This document shows positions 42,438 to 55,207 of a DNA stretch of 64,000 nucleotides, piece after piece. Position numbers and translations under genes: made by a program. Below the pieces are notes generated by a model. It searched no databases. It worked only from the letters and a program-made list of their open reading frames with translations, and was not told the origin of the DNA. The first letter of the stretch is position 1, and every line of letters begins with the position of its first letter. The DNA comes from Impatiens glandulifera (taxonomy: Eukaryota; Streptophyta; Magnoliopsida; Ericales; Balsaminaceae). The stretch is from NCBI RefSeq assembly GCF_907164915.1, contig NC_061869.1, positions 15,539,125-15,603,124 on the forward strand, in the 5' to 3' direction.

Positions 42438-44797
42438 TCAATCCAGAGATAATGGTTTCTTAGAAGATGGTTGTTGAGATGATGGTCTTGCAGCTCTTGC
42501 AGTAGATGGTGCAAGCATCACTAATTTGCATGTTGCCCTGTTATGACCTTGACCAGCACATGAGCTACATCGTCTCGGTACCTTACGAGTCTCACATTTG
42601 GATGACCTACGCTTTGTTTGTGGCCGTCCTTTCTTAACTTTAACAGGTGGTTTAAGGCACACTCGTTGCTTGATATTTTTTGGAATATCCCAAGATTCTT
42701 GATGACAAACTGGATAGCATGTCTCTGCATATGCACTGATCCACGATTTAGTTGAGTAATAATACCTGAAAAAGATAACAATTGAACAATTGAGCAATTG
42801 GTTAGTTAATTAGATAGATTCAACAACAAATCGTTACCTTGAGCATAATTCATAGGCATCTAATTTACAAGTACGTGCAGTAGTCAGGGCATGAGTGCAA
42901 GGAAGATTAGATACATCAAATACCCTACAACTACAAGTCAATCCTTTGAAGTCAACTTTAAAATCATATTCACCGTCATGCACATAAAACTCGAATCGTT
43001 TAAGTGAATTGACGTTATATAATCTGGCCTTCACATCTTGATAATGTAAGAACTTTTCATAATAATGAGACAAACGTTCTGTGTGATTAGATGTTTTCTA
43101 TCATTAAACAATTCTTGTATTGTGAATCTTAAATAATCAGCTAAGGTTGTTATGGGATACTTTTTAGCCTCTCTGCTTTGACTATTAAAGCTCTCGGTGT
43201 AATTGTTTGTCATTTGATTGTATCATTTACTGGTGAAAAAAGCACGACTCCATCTCTCTAACTCAATATCTTCCAAATATATGGCAATACGAGGGTCCTT
43301 AGCATTGATCTTGTCAAAATGCCGATTAAACTACAAGATTGTGCGCACGAGAAGCCAAATCAAACTCTAAGTGGCAGTGATCAGTTTTAAATTTGGCCAT
43401 AATATTCATCTTGATGTGGTATGTACATGCACCGTGATATGCTTCTAGAAAAACTGAGCACAATGCATTGGCGATGCTTGGGTGTCTATCGGATACGAAG
43501 ATGAGATCATCAACTAATCCAATTGCATCTCTAAGTTTTTGCATGAAATAAGTCCAGGAGTTGTTATTATCTGAATCAACAATGCCGAATGCAATAGGAT
43601 ATAGTTGTTCATTCGTACTATCGTCACCAATAGCTGACCTGCAACCTTGTTCTTAAGAAAACTGGCATCGACGCACAATACCGGACGGCAAAAGGATTTG
43701 AAACCCCTAATTGATAGGCCTAGGGACATGAACATATACCTAAAATGGCCAAGCTCATCCATCTGGATGTTTGTTATGGTACCCGGATTATTCTTCTCCA
43801 ACATGTACAGGTATGATGGCAATTTACCATATGATTCCTCTATAGTTCCTCGCACCGCCATTAGGGTCTTTTCTTTGGACCTCCAAGCCTTATTATAAGT
43901 CATATTTATTCCATAAGTTTTATGTATGTCTTCCATTATTTTCTTGGGCATGTGGTCATGGTGATGGTCCATTTACTTGATCTTCATGCATTCCCTAAAA
44001 ACCCATGATGGTTCTTACCTTTTATTCTCTAGCCTCGTTACAATTGAACATGTATGATCTTTTACAAATTTCCAAATCTCAAATATTTCCAAGGATTTTC
44101 CTTCACAGCACGTAATCTCCATTGGCAGTTCTGATCCAAACATTTAACCGCCCAAATATTTTTTTTTACTTCTCAACTTTGAATTCATAATGATTAGTCA
44201 TCGTATATTTATGTAACCTCAGTTGAAGTTCTTTTTTATTCTCAAACAATGTACTGAATTTCAATCTGATTTCGCAAGTTAATGCCTCAAGTATCGAATT
44301 TTCACTACTTGGTATGTTACTAGCAACCCAATCATTGCAACTTGGTTGGGTACGAGCAACCCAATCCCTAAACCCTAAACCCAATCATCAACCCCACCCC
44401 ACCCCCTCATTCAGACGCAAACATGGGTCTTCTTCTATGTCAGTTTGAATTTCAAAAACAACCTTCTCCTGCTGAAACTTCGAGAATATGTCAGGATCAT
44501 CAATTACTGGAACCACTACACTTTCTTGAGTTGGGTTTGTAGGGTTTCTATATAGTGAATTCTCTACTAAAGATACACACAGTGTAGTGCGATGGTGGAG
44601 TGATATCGAGGTTTCAAGTAAAAAAACTTCACATCCATATCTTGTTTGATATCTGTTATGTAGGAAAATTTGTCATCCATACTCGGATTATTATACTTGG
44701 TTTGAAGCAATAAATCATATCTAGATTTATCAACATTAGTAGCATAATAGATCATATCAACTAATTCAGCATATGTAGAATTTAGGGGAACATTCAA
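42438..44797 (-). pseudogene. MuDR-type transposase, frameshifted sister of 8845-11700
   Basis: Blocks on minus in order: PB1-like N-part (44797-44567), DNA-binding part (44384-44166; LFENKKELQLRLHKYTMTNH), MULE core (43972-43514 and 43544-43326; VLCVDASFLK, FVSDRHPSIANAL), AYT/ESF part (43213-43031), SWIM finger (43073-42834; CRVFDVSNLPCTHA) and a CCHC knuckle exon (42797-42438; CSSCAGQGHNRATC). Frameshifts near 43610, 43340 and 43080 and in the N-part kill it. Its last intron is regular (CTCAAG|GTAACG donor, TTTTTCAG acceptor), which shows the ancestral splice site of the family. Confidence 0.82.
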
Positions 44798-45002
44798 ACC
44801 TCTAGTTGACTTTAGAACAAAATGAGTATTACAATCCGTAATTTTTCACTCTCCATCAAGGTAAAGAAGTACTTGAGCTGCAATATAAACAGTTCAACGA
44901 TTCCGAGTTGAAGTGGTGCGGGTTGATACGTTGGAGAGTGGAGAAATCTAATTTGAAACGTTTTAAAATGAGGGTAAAAATTAGAATTAAAATATATATA
45001 CT

Positions 45003-45147
45003 CTGATGTGCGAGCATTACACGAAGTGCGAGAATCGTGAAATGCTCGCATGATGATGTGTGAACATTACAGATGCGAGAATCGTTTAATGTTCGCATGA
45101 TGATGTGCGAGCATTACACGATTCTTGCATCTGTAATGTTTGCACAT
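45003..45147. repeat. Right field of GTGCGAGCATTACA inverted motifs
   Basis: Three direct GATG(T)GCGAGCATTAC copies with inverse AATGTTTGCACATCA and AATGCTCGCATGATG, matching the left field at 42129-42285. Confidence 0.8.
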
Positions 45148-45257
45148 CAACGGTAAATGTGTTATCAGAGGCATGGTCGACATTTCATAGGGCGAAAAGG
45201 CCTTTTTTGCAAGGTTTATCAACCGTGGATTTTTTTTGGAATTAGGCCTATTATGAG

Positions 45258-46358
45258 CAAGTTTTTAAAATACGCGGTTCGACCGGCGGTCCAACCGGTC
45301 AGACCGCAAAACGGTTATTGAGCGGTTCGGATTTTGACTTCAATACGGTTACTTGTCAAACTGGGCGATTCAACCGCAAAATCAAACCGCATATTCCCGG
45401 TTCGAAAGGTTACTCAACTGATCAGATCTTGGTAAATTTGGACATACGGTTCCACTGTGTTTGTGGGATATTTGTACTCCTCTGTACCAATATCCTTTTG
45501 AACCTAATATCTCTGTACCAATATCCTTTTGAACCTAATATCTGTGTGGTGTAAGGAAGAAAGTAAGAGATGAACATAGATGTCAAATACACCGCAAGTT
45601 CAGTTATCAGCAAGAATAAAGAGATATAAATCATTTTTGCAACTACTTAGATATACGCTTCCTCATATCTATAGTCTATCATTCTTAACTCTTTAGATCT
45701 ACTACGATCTCTTCTCTCTCTTTGTGTGAAGGGCGTTCTCTTCTTCAAGATCTACTACTCTTCTTTGTTGTCTGGAACTTTGGTGGGTATGATTTAAAGA
45801 AAAAACAATAAAAAAAAATTGTATTGACTGTAAATAGAGAGAGAGTTATGATGAAATTTGGAAAGTAATAACTGAATGAGGATGAAGAAGGAGATGAGTT
45901 ATTAATTACAAACTGATATATATGTTATCTAATTGTATTGAATGATATGAGTTATTAAATATTTGTTTAATTCAGTAAAAAAAATTTGGCTGTTTTTTAA
46001 ATCTTTAATATTTATTAATTATTTATTGATTTGTTTGTTTAATTGTTAATAGGTGATAGATAATTGTTGAATAATTGGTGTGATTGTTATTATGATGGTA
46101 AGGAATTATAATAAATATTTGTTATTTTGATTTAAGAAAATTATGAATATTTGTTATATATTAATAATTATATATTACAAAAATTATTGATTTAATTAAT
46201 ATTTATTTAATTATTTTCATATACCTAAATAATTATTATATACTATTTATGTATTAATATATTTAAATTTATTTAAAATTAAAATTAAAATAAAATTCGC
46301 TTCAACCGGTTGGACCAAAGTACGCCAAAAAAATAACTGAAACGGTTTCAAAACCATG
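45258..46358. mobile_element. 1.1 kb non-autonomous hAT-like element
   Basis: An 8-bp target duplication ATTATGAG flanks it (45250-45257 and 46359-46366). The ends CAAGTTTTTAAAA and, inverted, CATGGTTTTGAAA match at 10 of 13. Next to them are inverse CGGTTCGACCGGCGGTCCAAC-like and GGTCCAACCGG stretches. The interior is AT-rich without a convincing frame (two tandem copies of TCTGTACCAATATCCTTTTG near 45500). 8-bp duplications and CA-starting ends are hAT features. Confidence 0.72.
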
Positions 46359-46366
46359 ATTATGAG

Positions 46367-47708
46367 GGCGATTTAATCAAATTTTCACTTTAATTTTCAT
46401 TTTTTCTAAATTTATTTTTAAATATGTTATATTATTTTATCTTCATCATCTTCAAAATTATATTTCTTCTCTTTAAACCTTTTTTAATCTCTACAATTTT
46501 ATAGGTATTTAAACGAGAAAAATAGTACCCATCGAAGATTGAGTACTCGACGAATCGATAACGGGGATAGTAATATATAAATACCCATCGGGTCGAGTAG
46601 TAAAATAAACAAGTTCAAATATGAGTAATTCATAGATAGCCATTGACATCCTCGAAGAATGTAATTTACAATTCATGTTTCTTATACAAAGTAACTTAAC
46701 TTAGCATCCACTAGTTCCCCTTGAATCATGGGGAGAAATAACTAGTAAAAAAATTGTACTTTTAACTATGGGATTTACTTTCACTAAAGCATATCATTTA
46801 TGTCGGTAAAAGGCCAACCCCAGAACTTTGATCCTTGCCTCCACAAGAAACTCTGGTCTTCCTTTATACTGCAATAGTCACAACAACAAAAAGGGTTCAT
46901 TAGTCTTTTCTTTCCTTTTGAAAGGTAAATAACCTTTCTTGTTAGACCTAGATCATTCAAAAACATATATCATCTAAAGAAGTTTAATACATATTATTTA
47001 CTCGTTTTGTTATAAATAATCAAAAAGAAAACAAAAACACGAGCAAACAAGTAGGGAACGAACCTTCAATCTGCGTTCAAAAATAGAAACAATCTAACCA
47101 TTAAGCAACACTCTTAGTGAGAATTCCACAAGTATGTGCCAACCAAAAATACTCATAATTTATACCACTATAAAATGGCTGTCTTTATGTGCGAAAATCA
47201 TTTTCTCAATTGGGTGATGAGCGTTTATGGTAACGCCTGCCTCCTTAACCGATAAAGCGAAGATAATGAATTAAGATCATGAAATGAGGGTGTCATATAT
47301 GATAAAAGTCTTCTCTTGATGAACTCTCAATTTGTTATAGTATGCATATTATTTGTACTCAATCCATAATTAGTATGAGTTGAGTTCAATTTAAATCCAA
47401 TATATATTTTTAAATGCACTTAAACATAGTTTTATTTCACCCATAAATGTTTGTGTTAGTTATAAGTCACCAAAAAAAAGCTTAATTAATCTTTCCTACA
47501 ATTTCTTTGCTACAAAGGATTATTAATAGAGATCTTATTTAAACCAAGGAGTAAGATATTGTATTAGAAACAACTTTTTATATAAGTAGATTTATAGAAT
47601 GTACATCTTTAAACCTCTATAAAAAAAAGACAAAATTAATACTCCCCATAGAAAAAAGATTTTTATACTAAATAAAAAAATAAAGAGTATTAAGATTATA
47701 AGTACCTC
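46367..47708. other. 3' flank of the intact GET3d gene
   Basis: AT-rich. On the minus strand about 46800-46883 holds a decayed duplicate of the last GET3d exon (CAGTATAAAGGAAGACC..., QYKGRPEFLVEA), also seen in the two other copies. No other gene. Confidence 0.65.
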
Positions 47709-50700
47709 TCAAGGCTTTAGGGTGATAACAAGGCTTCTTCCTAAGAACTTAGCACCCGCGACCTTCCCTTGAATCTGTGGTGGGAGAAAGATAACGCGTC
47801 TTTGATCCCCTGCCTCCACAAGCAACTCCGATCTTCCTCTATACTGTAATCAATATTATGTGCTCTTAGTAGTCTTTATTTGCGAAGATCCTTATCCTTT
47901 TTAATTCAAATCAACTAAAATACCTCTTTTGTAACATTTTAAAAAAACACAAAGGATATTTTAGTCGTTTAATCATAAATAATACACTTTTCATCAAAGA
48001 AGATTCATTTATCCAAAAAAATCGATTTATTCAAAAAAGAGAAGGCCCTACATCAAACAAGCTCCTAGAGCTCTCACGAATTTACAAGTTAGATCAGTCA
48101 ACATAATTTGCGTGTTCTGTAAGATATTAACGAGGTGCAGCAAAAAATTAAAACTTACTTGGTAAAGCTTGATATCTGATTTCTCAAAGCCCGGCATAAA
48201 GAGTGTAACAGATTTCATAGCGAAATCAAATTTAACAGATGGTGTAATTACGCCTTCATGGCTTTGATCGAAAGAAAGGAGTTCTCTAGTATCGATACTT
48301 CCCTTATTAGATATAACATTGTCCCAATCAGGAGCAGAGTTCATTGATACATATTGAATGAAAGAATAAGGAAGAGGTGAGAAGTCTTCCATTATAATCT
48401 TCATTGATTCCATGGAAGAATTTGGAGATGAGACACCGATTGCACCAGAAACATGAGCACCTGCTTGAATGGAACAACCCCAATATCGCATTGCGGAAGT
48501 TACGGAAATAGGATTTTTCGGGTCCATCACAAGATAGCAACCAAATCTATTTGGTTCAACAAAGACAGAAGATACTTTCTGCAATTCAAATATTTCTCAC
48601 TTTAAACCGATATGGTAAGCATTGATATGGTTTAGAAATGGGTAAATTGTAATTTCCTTTACAGAAGTAACTATCACATTTAATTTGTTTCCCATTTTAC
48701 CCCTCCATAAAAACTAAATTAATATTAGGTAAGTATGCAATGATCACATTTGAAAACACATATAATTTTTGTCTTCAAATTTGGATTGAGATGACAGTCA
48801 ATAAATTTCTGAATAAGTCTCTCTAATTAAGGCTTGGTTTTAATTGGATTTAATCAAAATAACTATAAGTCCATCGTCAATCACCTTAACTCAAATAATT
48901 CAAACATACTAAAATACCTTTACTTGTTTTTGTAAGAAAAACCCACCTCCAGTATCTTTTCCAGATTGTCCCATATCTCAGAACTAGTTCTTCCATTAAG
49001 AGCAGAATTATTTCCTTCCAAATTCAGAGCTTCATCTACAAGTCTTAACAGAGAGGGACTAGCCACCCTCCCAAGTTCAGTCTTCTGAGCCAAAGTCCTC
49101 ATGTGCTTCAAGTACAACCTACCATTATTAATTTAATGTAAGAATCTGATAATGCATAGTAAAATGCTTGCAAATGACAAAGATAGAGTTCGTAAACCTT
49201 GCTTTGCTAGCCGACCCAATCATTCTCAAAGTCTCTTCCGTACTTATACCATCATAAACAACAACATCAAATTTCTCTTGTTGACGTTTTTTTCCAATAT
49301 TATTTCCAAGAAAACCTATAAGCTTTTCAAGCATTAAAGCTGCAAAAATGGAATCCATTCCCGGAAGCACCCCAAGTTCTTCTCCTACAACCTACATATT
49401 GTATGACTAATTTCGAGGTTAAAATCTTTTCCGAATACAATAAATAAATCCATCTTTAAGACAACCGACCATCACTTACCCACCCCATCGAGAGCCCCTT
49501 GAAATATATTAAGTTGAGCATCAGCTTTCTTGAGGTAGTTGAAAGGTTCAAGTAGCATCTGCAATTATTCAAGATTCTCATGTTATGCAACTGGAGAAGA
49601 TTCAAATCTAATGGGAAGGGAAAAAGAATATAATGTTGTGTACTTTACTAGTTTCCAGCCTCATAGCTGAGAGATTGTTGTTACATGTCGTTGGAGAAGT
49701 TCCAATCTTGCGATCCAAGAGAAATTCAGCCGTAGGGTCTAGAGAATTTATCACAAGGCAAGTTTTGTAACCACATTTGGCATAATGCTGTTAATATTGA
49801 CGATTGGAGAAGATTAGTTGACAACATCAAGATACTAAAGGCATTCATGAAAAAGTTTTCTGAAAAAAAGAAAGACAAATGAGAATCAACAAGAAAAGTA
49901 TAAAGATGTGAAAGATTGAATGGTTAAGAACGTGTATCACATTGAATGGAAACAGGCAGCTCGCTTGGCTTAAAGGAAGCATGTGTATCTTTGGATAAAT
50001 TGGAGAAAAAGCCTTAATAAGATAGAAGAAAGACAACATAAAAAATTGAAAGTGAAAAGTACAAAATTCAAATGATATATGAAAATGAAGTCCAAATCGG
50101 GGAGGAGAAGAAGAGTAATGAGAAACAACTTTGTGACGAGAGTTTTGAAGTTGATTTATAGGAAGTGATGAAAGAAGACCTAGTTTTTGTAGATCATATT
50201 GAGATATGATGATTAATGGCTAAGTTGGTTTTGAGTCTGGAAGTGCTTTAGTTGTTCTTTGGATTTGATAGGTATTTCAACATAACTTTCCCCTATCTTC
50301 ACATCTTTCCCTTTCTTTCAACATCACATGCAATACATGAAGCAATTCGCGACAACTTCATCAATACAAACTTCATTTCAAAAAATAAAAAATCTCACAT
50401 TAGCCATTATCTAAACTCAGTCATGATTACAACACCAATCTTATCAAATAATCATTATGTCAAGTCTTGGATTGAGTGTACAACATCTGGAGAAAACTTC
50501 AAGTGAAACAGTAAACTTATCCCAATTGGTTATTTTGTAAGGAGTTGGGGTCAGATAGTGAGAAGATCACATTGACAGTATTAGTTTGATAGAAAGAAAA
50601 AAAAAAAAAAAAAACCACTTCAAGTCTTAAGCTCCAAGATTTATCCCTGAAGATAAGGAAGGAAATTCCAAGCAATGAAGATAAGGAAGGAGATCCCTGA

Positions 50701-51416
50701 CTATCCACTGCAATTTATCTCTTTTAAGGGTTATTAAAGCAAAACAATGTAACACCTAAATACACAACCTAATACTACAATACACTAAATTGAAAACCCT
50801 AGAACAGGGTTTTGCTCTCTATTACCTTCTTCTAAAACTACAACTGGTGTGTTTTTAATTTCAAGGAAATACCTTTTTTCTATAAAATGTGAAGAACTGA
50901 AAAGTAAAGACCCATTGTTGTGAATGTAGATTGAATAATCATAATGAATTTATAACAGATCGATTAACAAAAACAACCAGAAAAGCACATTAAGACTTGA
51001 CAGAATTCACAATTGATGAAAATGGCGATTCCAATTTCCAATGGCATCAAATTGCAAGGAAAAAATAAGTCTAATTATATTGTTTCTGTCTAAAATCTAA
51101 AACCACTTTAAAGAGTAAACAGATTGTCAAATGCCATGAATAAGCAGACTTTCAAAATGATTGGGACCTGAGCGGCGAAGATGGACGAAGTAGTCTTGCC
51201 GGAGCCTCCTTTCCCCAAAAATGTAACCAATTTTGTCGATTTCTGACGAGCATTAGAGGAGTCAGACGCCATAATCAGAGGTCGAACAGTTCCCTTTGGA
51301 ACCCTTTTGCGATGGATAAGAAGAAACGGATTGTATCTGGTGCTTGATAAGAAAGAATAAGAAGAGGAGTAGGGAGAAGATAATGACAAGGGGAGAGACG
51401 CTGGAGACGAAGCCAT
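47709..51416 (-). CDS. GET3d-like (ArsA/GET3 family) chloroplast ATPase, seven exons
   Basis: Model on minus: 51416-51168, 49787-49644, 49558-49480, 49384-49198, 49118-48947, 48578-48159, 47843-47709. All introns are GT-AG and phases agree; 461 residues, close to Arabidopsis At1g26090 (GET3d), which I match from memory. Ser-rich transit peptide (about 1-55), P-loop [18 protein letters not shown] (about 66-83), [76 protein letters not shown], and a C-terminal alpha-crystallin-like domain ([19 protein letters not shown] to LVITLKP). The family binds ATP and is thought to guard hydrophobic clients in plastids; the client is unknown. Exon 1 starts at the first ATG before the transit peptide. Two decayed copies lie to the left. 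Confidence 0.9.
49788..51167. other. Intron 1 of the GET3d gene (1.38 kb)
   Basis: Lies between the P-loop exon and exon 2. It contains a poly-A run (about 50593-50613) and two GAAGATAAGGAAGGA copies (about 50650-50690). A plus frame at 50252-50506 is open but unrecognised. No transposon ends found. Confidence 0.6.
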
Positions 51417-54211
51417 TTTTACTAGGATTCAAGCTTTCGACTCTCTCTGTCTCTTGTAATAACAAGAAAAAGTGATTTTGATGATAATATGCATAAAAGG
51501 AGACACAAAATTAATTGTTTTTTTTTTTTTTTATGATTTTAGTGTTATTTTCTTTTAATCACTCAAATTGGAGTGGGTGTTGGTCCTATTTTGTTCGGTT
51601 CGATATCTTGATGTTCGTAATTATGAAAAGGTGTTGATAATTCCTTTTCGAGTTCATAATTAAATATCTGAGTTTTTTTTTATTCAATAAAAAGTTATTA
51701 GAATTAGTTTTTCGTATAAAGACCCTTTTATAATTATCTTCTCAATTATTTATGAATTTCTCATTATTCCGGTAATATATATAGATAATTCATTATCATC
51801 TTGCATATGATCTGATCTTTTTCGGCGTTGTTTACCAATTAATTTTATTTACATTTAAAATATTTTGTAGAGTTTCTTTTGACATTGTTTCATTGGTTTG
51901 TTCGGTTTCTTCTACTTCAGTACTCATCGTTCAGACACTCAAATTAATTTCTCTTTGGAGTGACGTTTGACAAACTACGTTATCGTTAGATATTTTTTAT
52001 TGTAAATTTTATTTTTATAAATTGCTTATATTCTAGATTATCAATTATTTATTTTGATTTTATAAATGTTATTTTGAATTATTATTTCTTCAGTAAATTT
52101 CTATATATAACTCCTAAAAAAAATTAATTTCTTATAAAAAAATCAATCTGTCGTAAAAGTTTTATTTAAAATTTTAATTAGTTGAATAAATATTTTTAAA
52201 TTTTAATTAATGAATGAGGTTGTTAAATTATTGAAAATAAACATAAATTTTTAATAAATAAATAAAAGTTCTGAAAAGATAATATAAAATTCTCATAATG
52301 TAAAAATGTTTTGGAGGCTAAAAGAAAATAGAATTTTAATTGGTTAAAAAAGTAAATTTAATTGTTTGTTTAGTAAAATTCAATAAATTCAATTGTGTGC
52401 TTTTTGGAAGCAATTCATTGTTGAAAATATATTGCTCTTAATAAGATTTGATTTATTATTTCCTACTCTAGTGATTGGCTTACAATTTAATTTGTTTTAT
52501 TAATTTTGTGCAAAGGATAAAAGTATCATTTGAACACTAATAGCACAAAAAATAAAAAATAAAAAACAGAACAAATGATCAATAATAAAAACAACCAAAT
52601 ACATAAGTGTGATCTATCTATATGCAAAAAGACAATTATATAAGATTGTGAATAATTTCTAAATATAACTAGTCTAATAAGAAGTTTGATCTAACTAACC
52701 TCAACCAATGAATTAACAACTTGAAATAATCTAATCAAATGGGCCTCAAAACTATAATTGTGATCTTGATCCATTTCTTTGCAATGCATTAATAAGTTAG
52801 AATTGCCTTTTTTTTAGAACGTATATTTTATTTTTTTATGATAAATAAAAAAAATGAAAAAAATACCTTATTGGGCTCAATGTTAGAATATTAAATTTGG
52901 TTATTGGGCTCAATGTTAGAATATTAAATTTGGTTGGGAATAGAGATGATAATGGGGTGGATCGAAATCTCTTTCCTATTTAATTCAGATATTTTTTTAC
53001 TATCATTCATGTCCAGTTCAGAAGGATCAGAAGGAGATGCCCCGTTATACTATATTCTTTTAAAATATATATATCTTTGATAAAATTATATAAAAGAATT
53101 TTTTAATATTATAAATATTGTAATATATAAAAATATATTATTATAATGAAATAAATTTAAAACTCTTATAAAATATGAAAAATAAATAAATATATTAGTA
53201 ATGTTTATATATTTAATTGTGTTATTAGTGTTTGAGCATAATTGTGGTGAAATCGGGACGAAATCGGAGTGAAAAACACAAATATCATTCTCGCTCCATC
53301 TGATGATCAACTACCGGTTAAACCGGGAAAAAATACCCTTAACCGGACAATTTGGATCGAAAATCGCAGGAAATGTTATAATTGTCATCCGTAATTGTGA
53401 ATTTTTTCTAGTCAATGTATATTTATTTTATGAAACAAATACACCACACCAAACTATTAATAAAGTGTTCAAATGTTATACAAAAAAAATCCTTACATTG
53501 ATGTGACAATGTTGTTCCTTCATATATATATATATAAATTCATGATACAAAAAACTAGTATTAAAGCGAGTATAAAATTTGATTACAAATATAATTAAGG
53601 AGCTTACTATACATTATAAAGTTTATACCAAAATATTCTATACTCAAAGGATCAAGGAGACATGTATATTACATTGTTTGTGAGACAAGTGTATATTTTC
53701 TTCCTTAATCTCGATTAAGCGCCTAATTATTTAAGTCAAATACATGTGTAAATTATTTGTTTAATTATACATATAATTGTTCAAAGATTTCTAAATTTCT
53801 AAAGGGTCATTGGAGTGTCATGCACAAGACATCACGTGGTTAATTATTCCAAGTCTTGATAGTTCTCATTGTGACTATAATGAGTTATTCTTTAACTTGA
53901 GGGTGCTAAGTAAGTTACTTGTGAATCATATTCTTAGACACTGATCGAGCAAGCACTTACATTCAAGCAAGGGCCAAGGATTAGGCTTATGTAAGGCAGC
54001 ATGGTTACTTGTATATGAGATGCATAGTAAAGTCACGGGGCTTGAATCTATAGCAGGAATAAAGTGTCACGTGTCTCATTTCTAAAGTCATAACGGAGAA
54101 GACTCAAGACTATGAATGAGAATACCACGAGAACGTAGCAGGACTAATTTGGAAAGATTGTGATGTTTTTAATAGAAAAATATAGTACATATCTAGATCT
54201 AATACACTTTT
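51417..54211. other. AT-rich intergenic region upstream of GET3d
   Basis: Contains poly-T (about 51518-51532), a perfect 33-bp tandem duplication (52868-52900 / 52901-52933, TTATTGGGCTCAATG...), an AT microsatellite (about 53523-53538) and weak inverse similarity between about 52940 and 53385 (GATGATAATGGGG / GTTATAATTGTCATC) that may mark an old non-autonomous element. No gene seen. Confidence 0.55.
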
Positions 54212-54219
54212 GTTGCAAA

Positions 54220-54296
54220 CAGGGGCGTAGCCAGAAAATAAAATCATATAGGGATACCTGTCAAAAAAAATGTTATAAAGGAAATAATATGTGTAG

Positions 54297-54354
<58 letters not shown>

Positions 54355-55199
54355 AAAAATTATAAAATCACCTAGAAAAGGAAATTGTAGATTCTGAATC
54401 GAACTACTGAAATTGTATCCTGCGATTTTTCATTGAATAAAACTCATCGATTATTAAATCGATATCTATATGTAGTAAACTCTCTTTCAATGTAGTTAAT
54501 CATAAAATCTGTCAAGCATTCTTCTTCCATCTTATTCCGAAGAGATGTTTTAAGAAGTTTCATAACTGAGAATGATCGTTCCGTTGTTATAGTAGAAACA
54601 TGGAGTGTTAAAACAAGACGGATCAATTTGTTAATTAAGTGATAATGATGTGCTTTTTTAGTCTCTACAAATCATCGACATAATTCCGAAATAGTAGAAA
54701 TATTTTGAAACCTTTCATGATTAACTATATCAAGCTTATAATGCTCCAACTGACTTCTCAAATAATGTAGTTTTTGACCACTGAAATCATTGGAATATAA
54801 TTTTTCTACAAGATTGTGAATATCATTAACATTAAACAACTTAAAGTTAAATTAATTAAGTTTTAAATAAGAATAAACTAACCATATATATAAATAAAGA
54901 AAATATGAAAGTCCAATTAGAGGAGCTTAATTATGTGAGAGTATAAAAAAAATAAAACAAAACATGTAAATAATAACAAAAATACAAAATCATGGCAAAA
55001 TGAATATACACGAAAAGACAATTATAAAAAATTAATGTCTATAAATCGTTTTGATAGAATAAATAATATAACTGTTTTAAAATAAAGAGTGAGGATCACC
55101 TGACCTTCCCAACATCGTTTAACTCAAAAGCCAACTACGTAGCTCCGCCATTGCAGCCAGAGCTATAGCCCACCAGGCAATGGTGTAGCTACGCCCCTT
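54220..55199 (-). mobile_element. 980-bp hAT deletion derivative (TTF/MYM type)
   Basis: An 8-bp target duplication GTTGCAAA (54212-54219 and 55200-55207). Ends CAGGGGCGTAGCCA and, inverted, AAGGGGCGTAGCTA match at 12 of 14. It keeps only the transposase C-terminus (54845-54441, minus) and a long (AT) microsatellite (54302-54349). GGGGCGTAGCCAG-type tips are typical of this widespread plant hAT group. Confidence 0.85.
54441..54845 (-). pseudogene. hAT transposase C-terminal fragment
   Basis: Broken frame with FSGQKLHYLRSQLEHYKLD, one in-frame stop, then the hAT dimerisation segment LINKLIRLVLTLHVSTITTE, RSFSVMKLLKTSLRNKME and a stop at the natural end. The rest of the transposase (BED/TTF finger, RNase H-like core) is deleted. 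Confidence 0.8.
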
Positions 55200-55207
55200 G
55201 TTGCAAA

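Larger units (their letters stand above)
42129..45150 (-). mobile_element. Second MULE, decayed transposase with TGTGCGAGCATTACA end repeats
   Basis: A minus-strand transposase relic (42438-44797) is framed by two fields of alternating GATGTGCGAGCATTACA and ATTCTCGCATCTGTAATG motifs (42129-42285, 45003-45147). The left border is sharp because the GET3d flank stops there. The right border and any target duplication are unclear. There is no Ulp1-like gene and no TTAGCGAA array. Confidence 0.7.

Noticed and set aside
50252..50506. 84-codon open frame within GET3d intron 1
   Set aside because: No recognisable motif and unusual composition. It lies in an intron, antisense to the gene.
52934..53400. 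Possible old MITE with inverse ends
   Set aside because: Only weak inverse similarity and no target duplication, so not listed as a mobile element.
54302..54349. Long (AT) run as a structural or origin element
   Set aside because: A simple microsatellite inside a hAT relic; similar runs at 5535, 57150 and 57895 have no special context.
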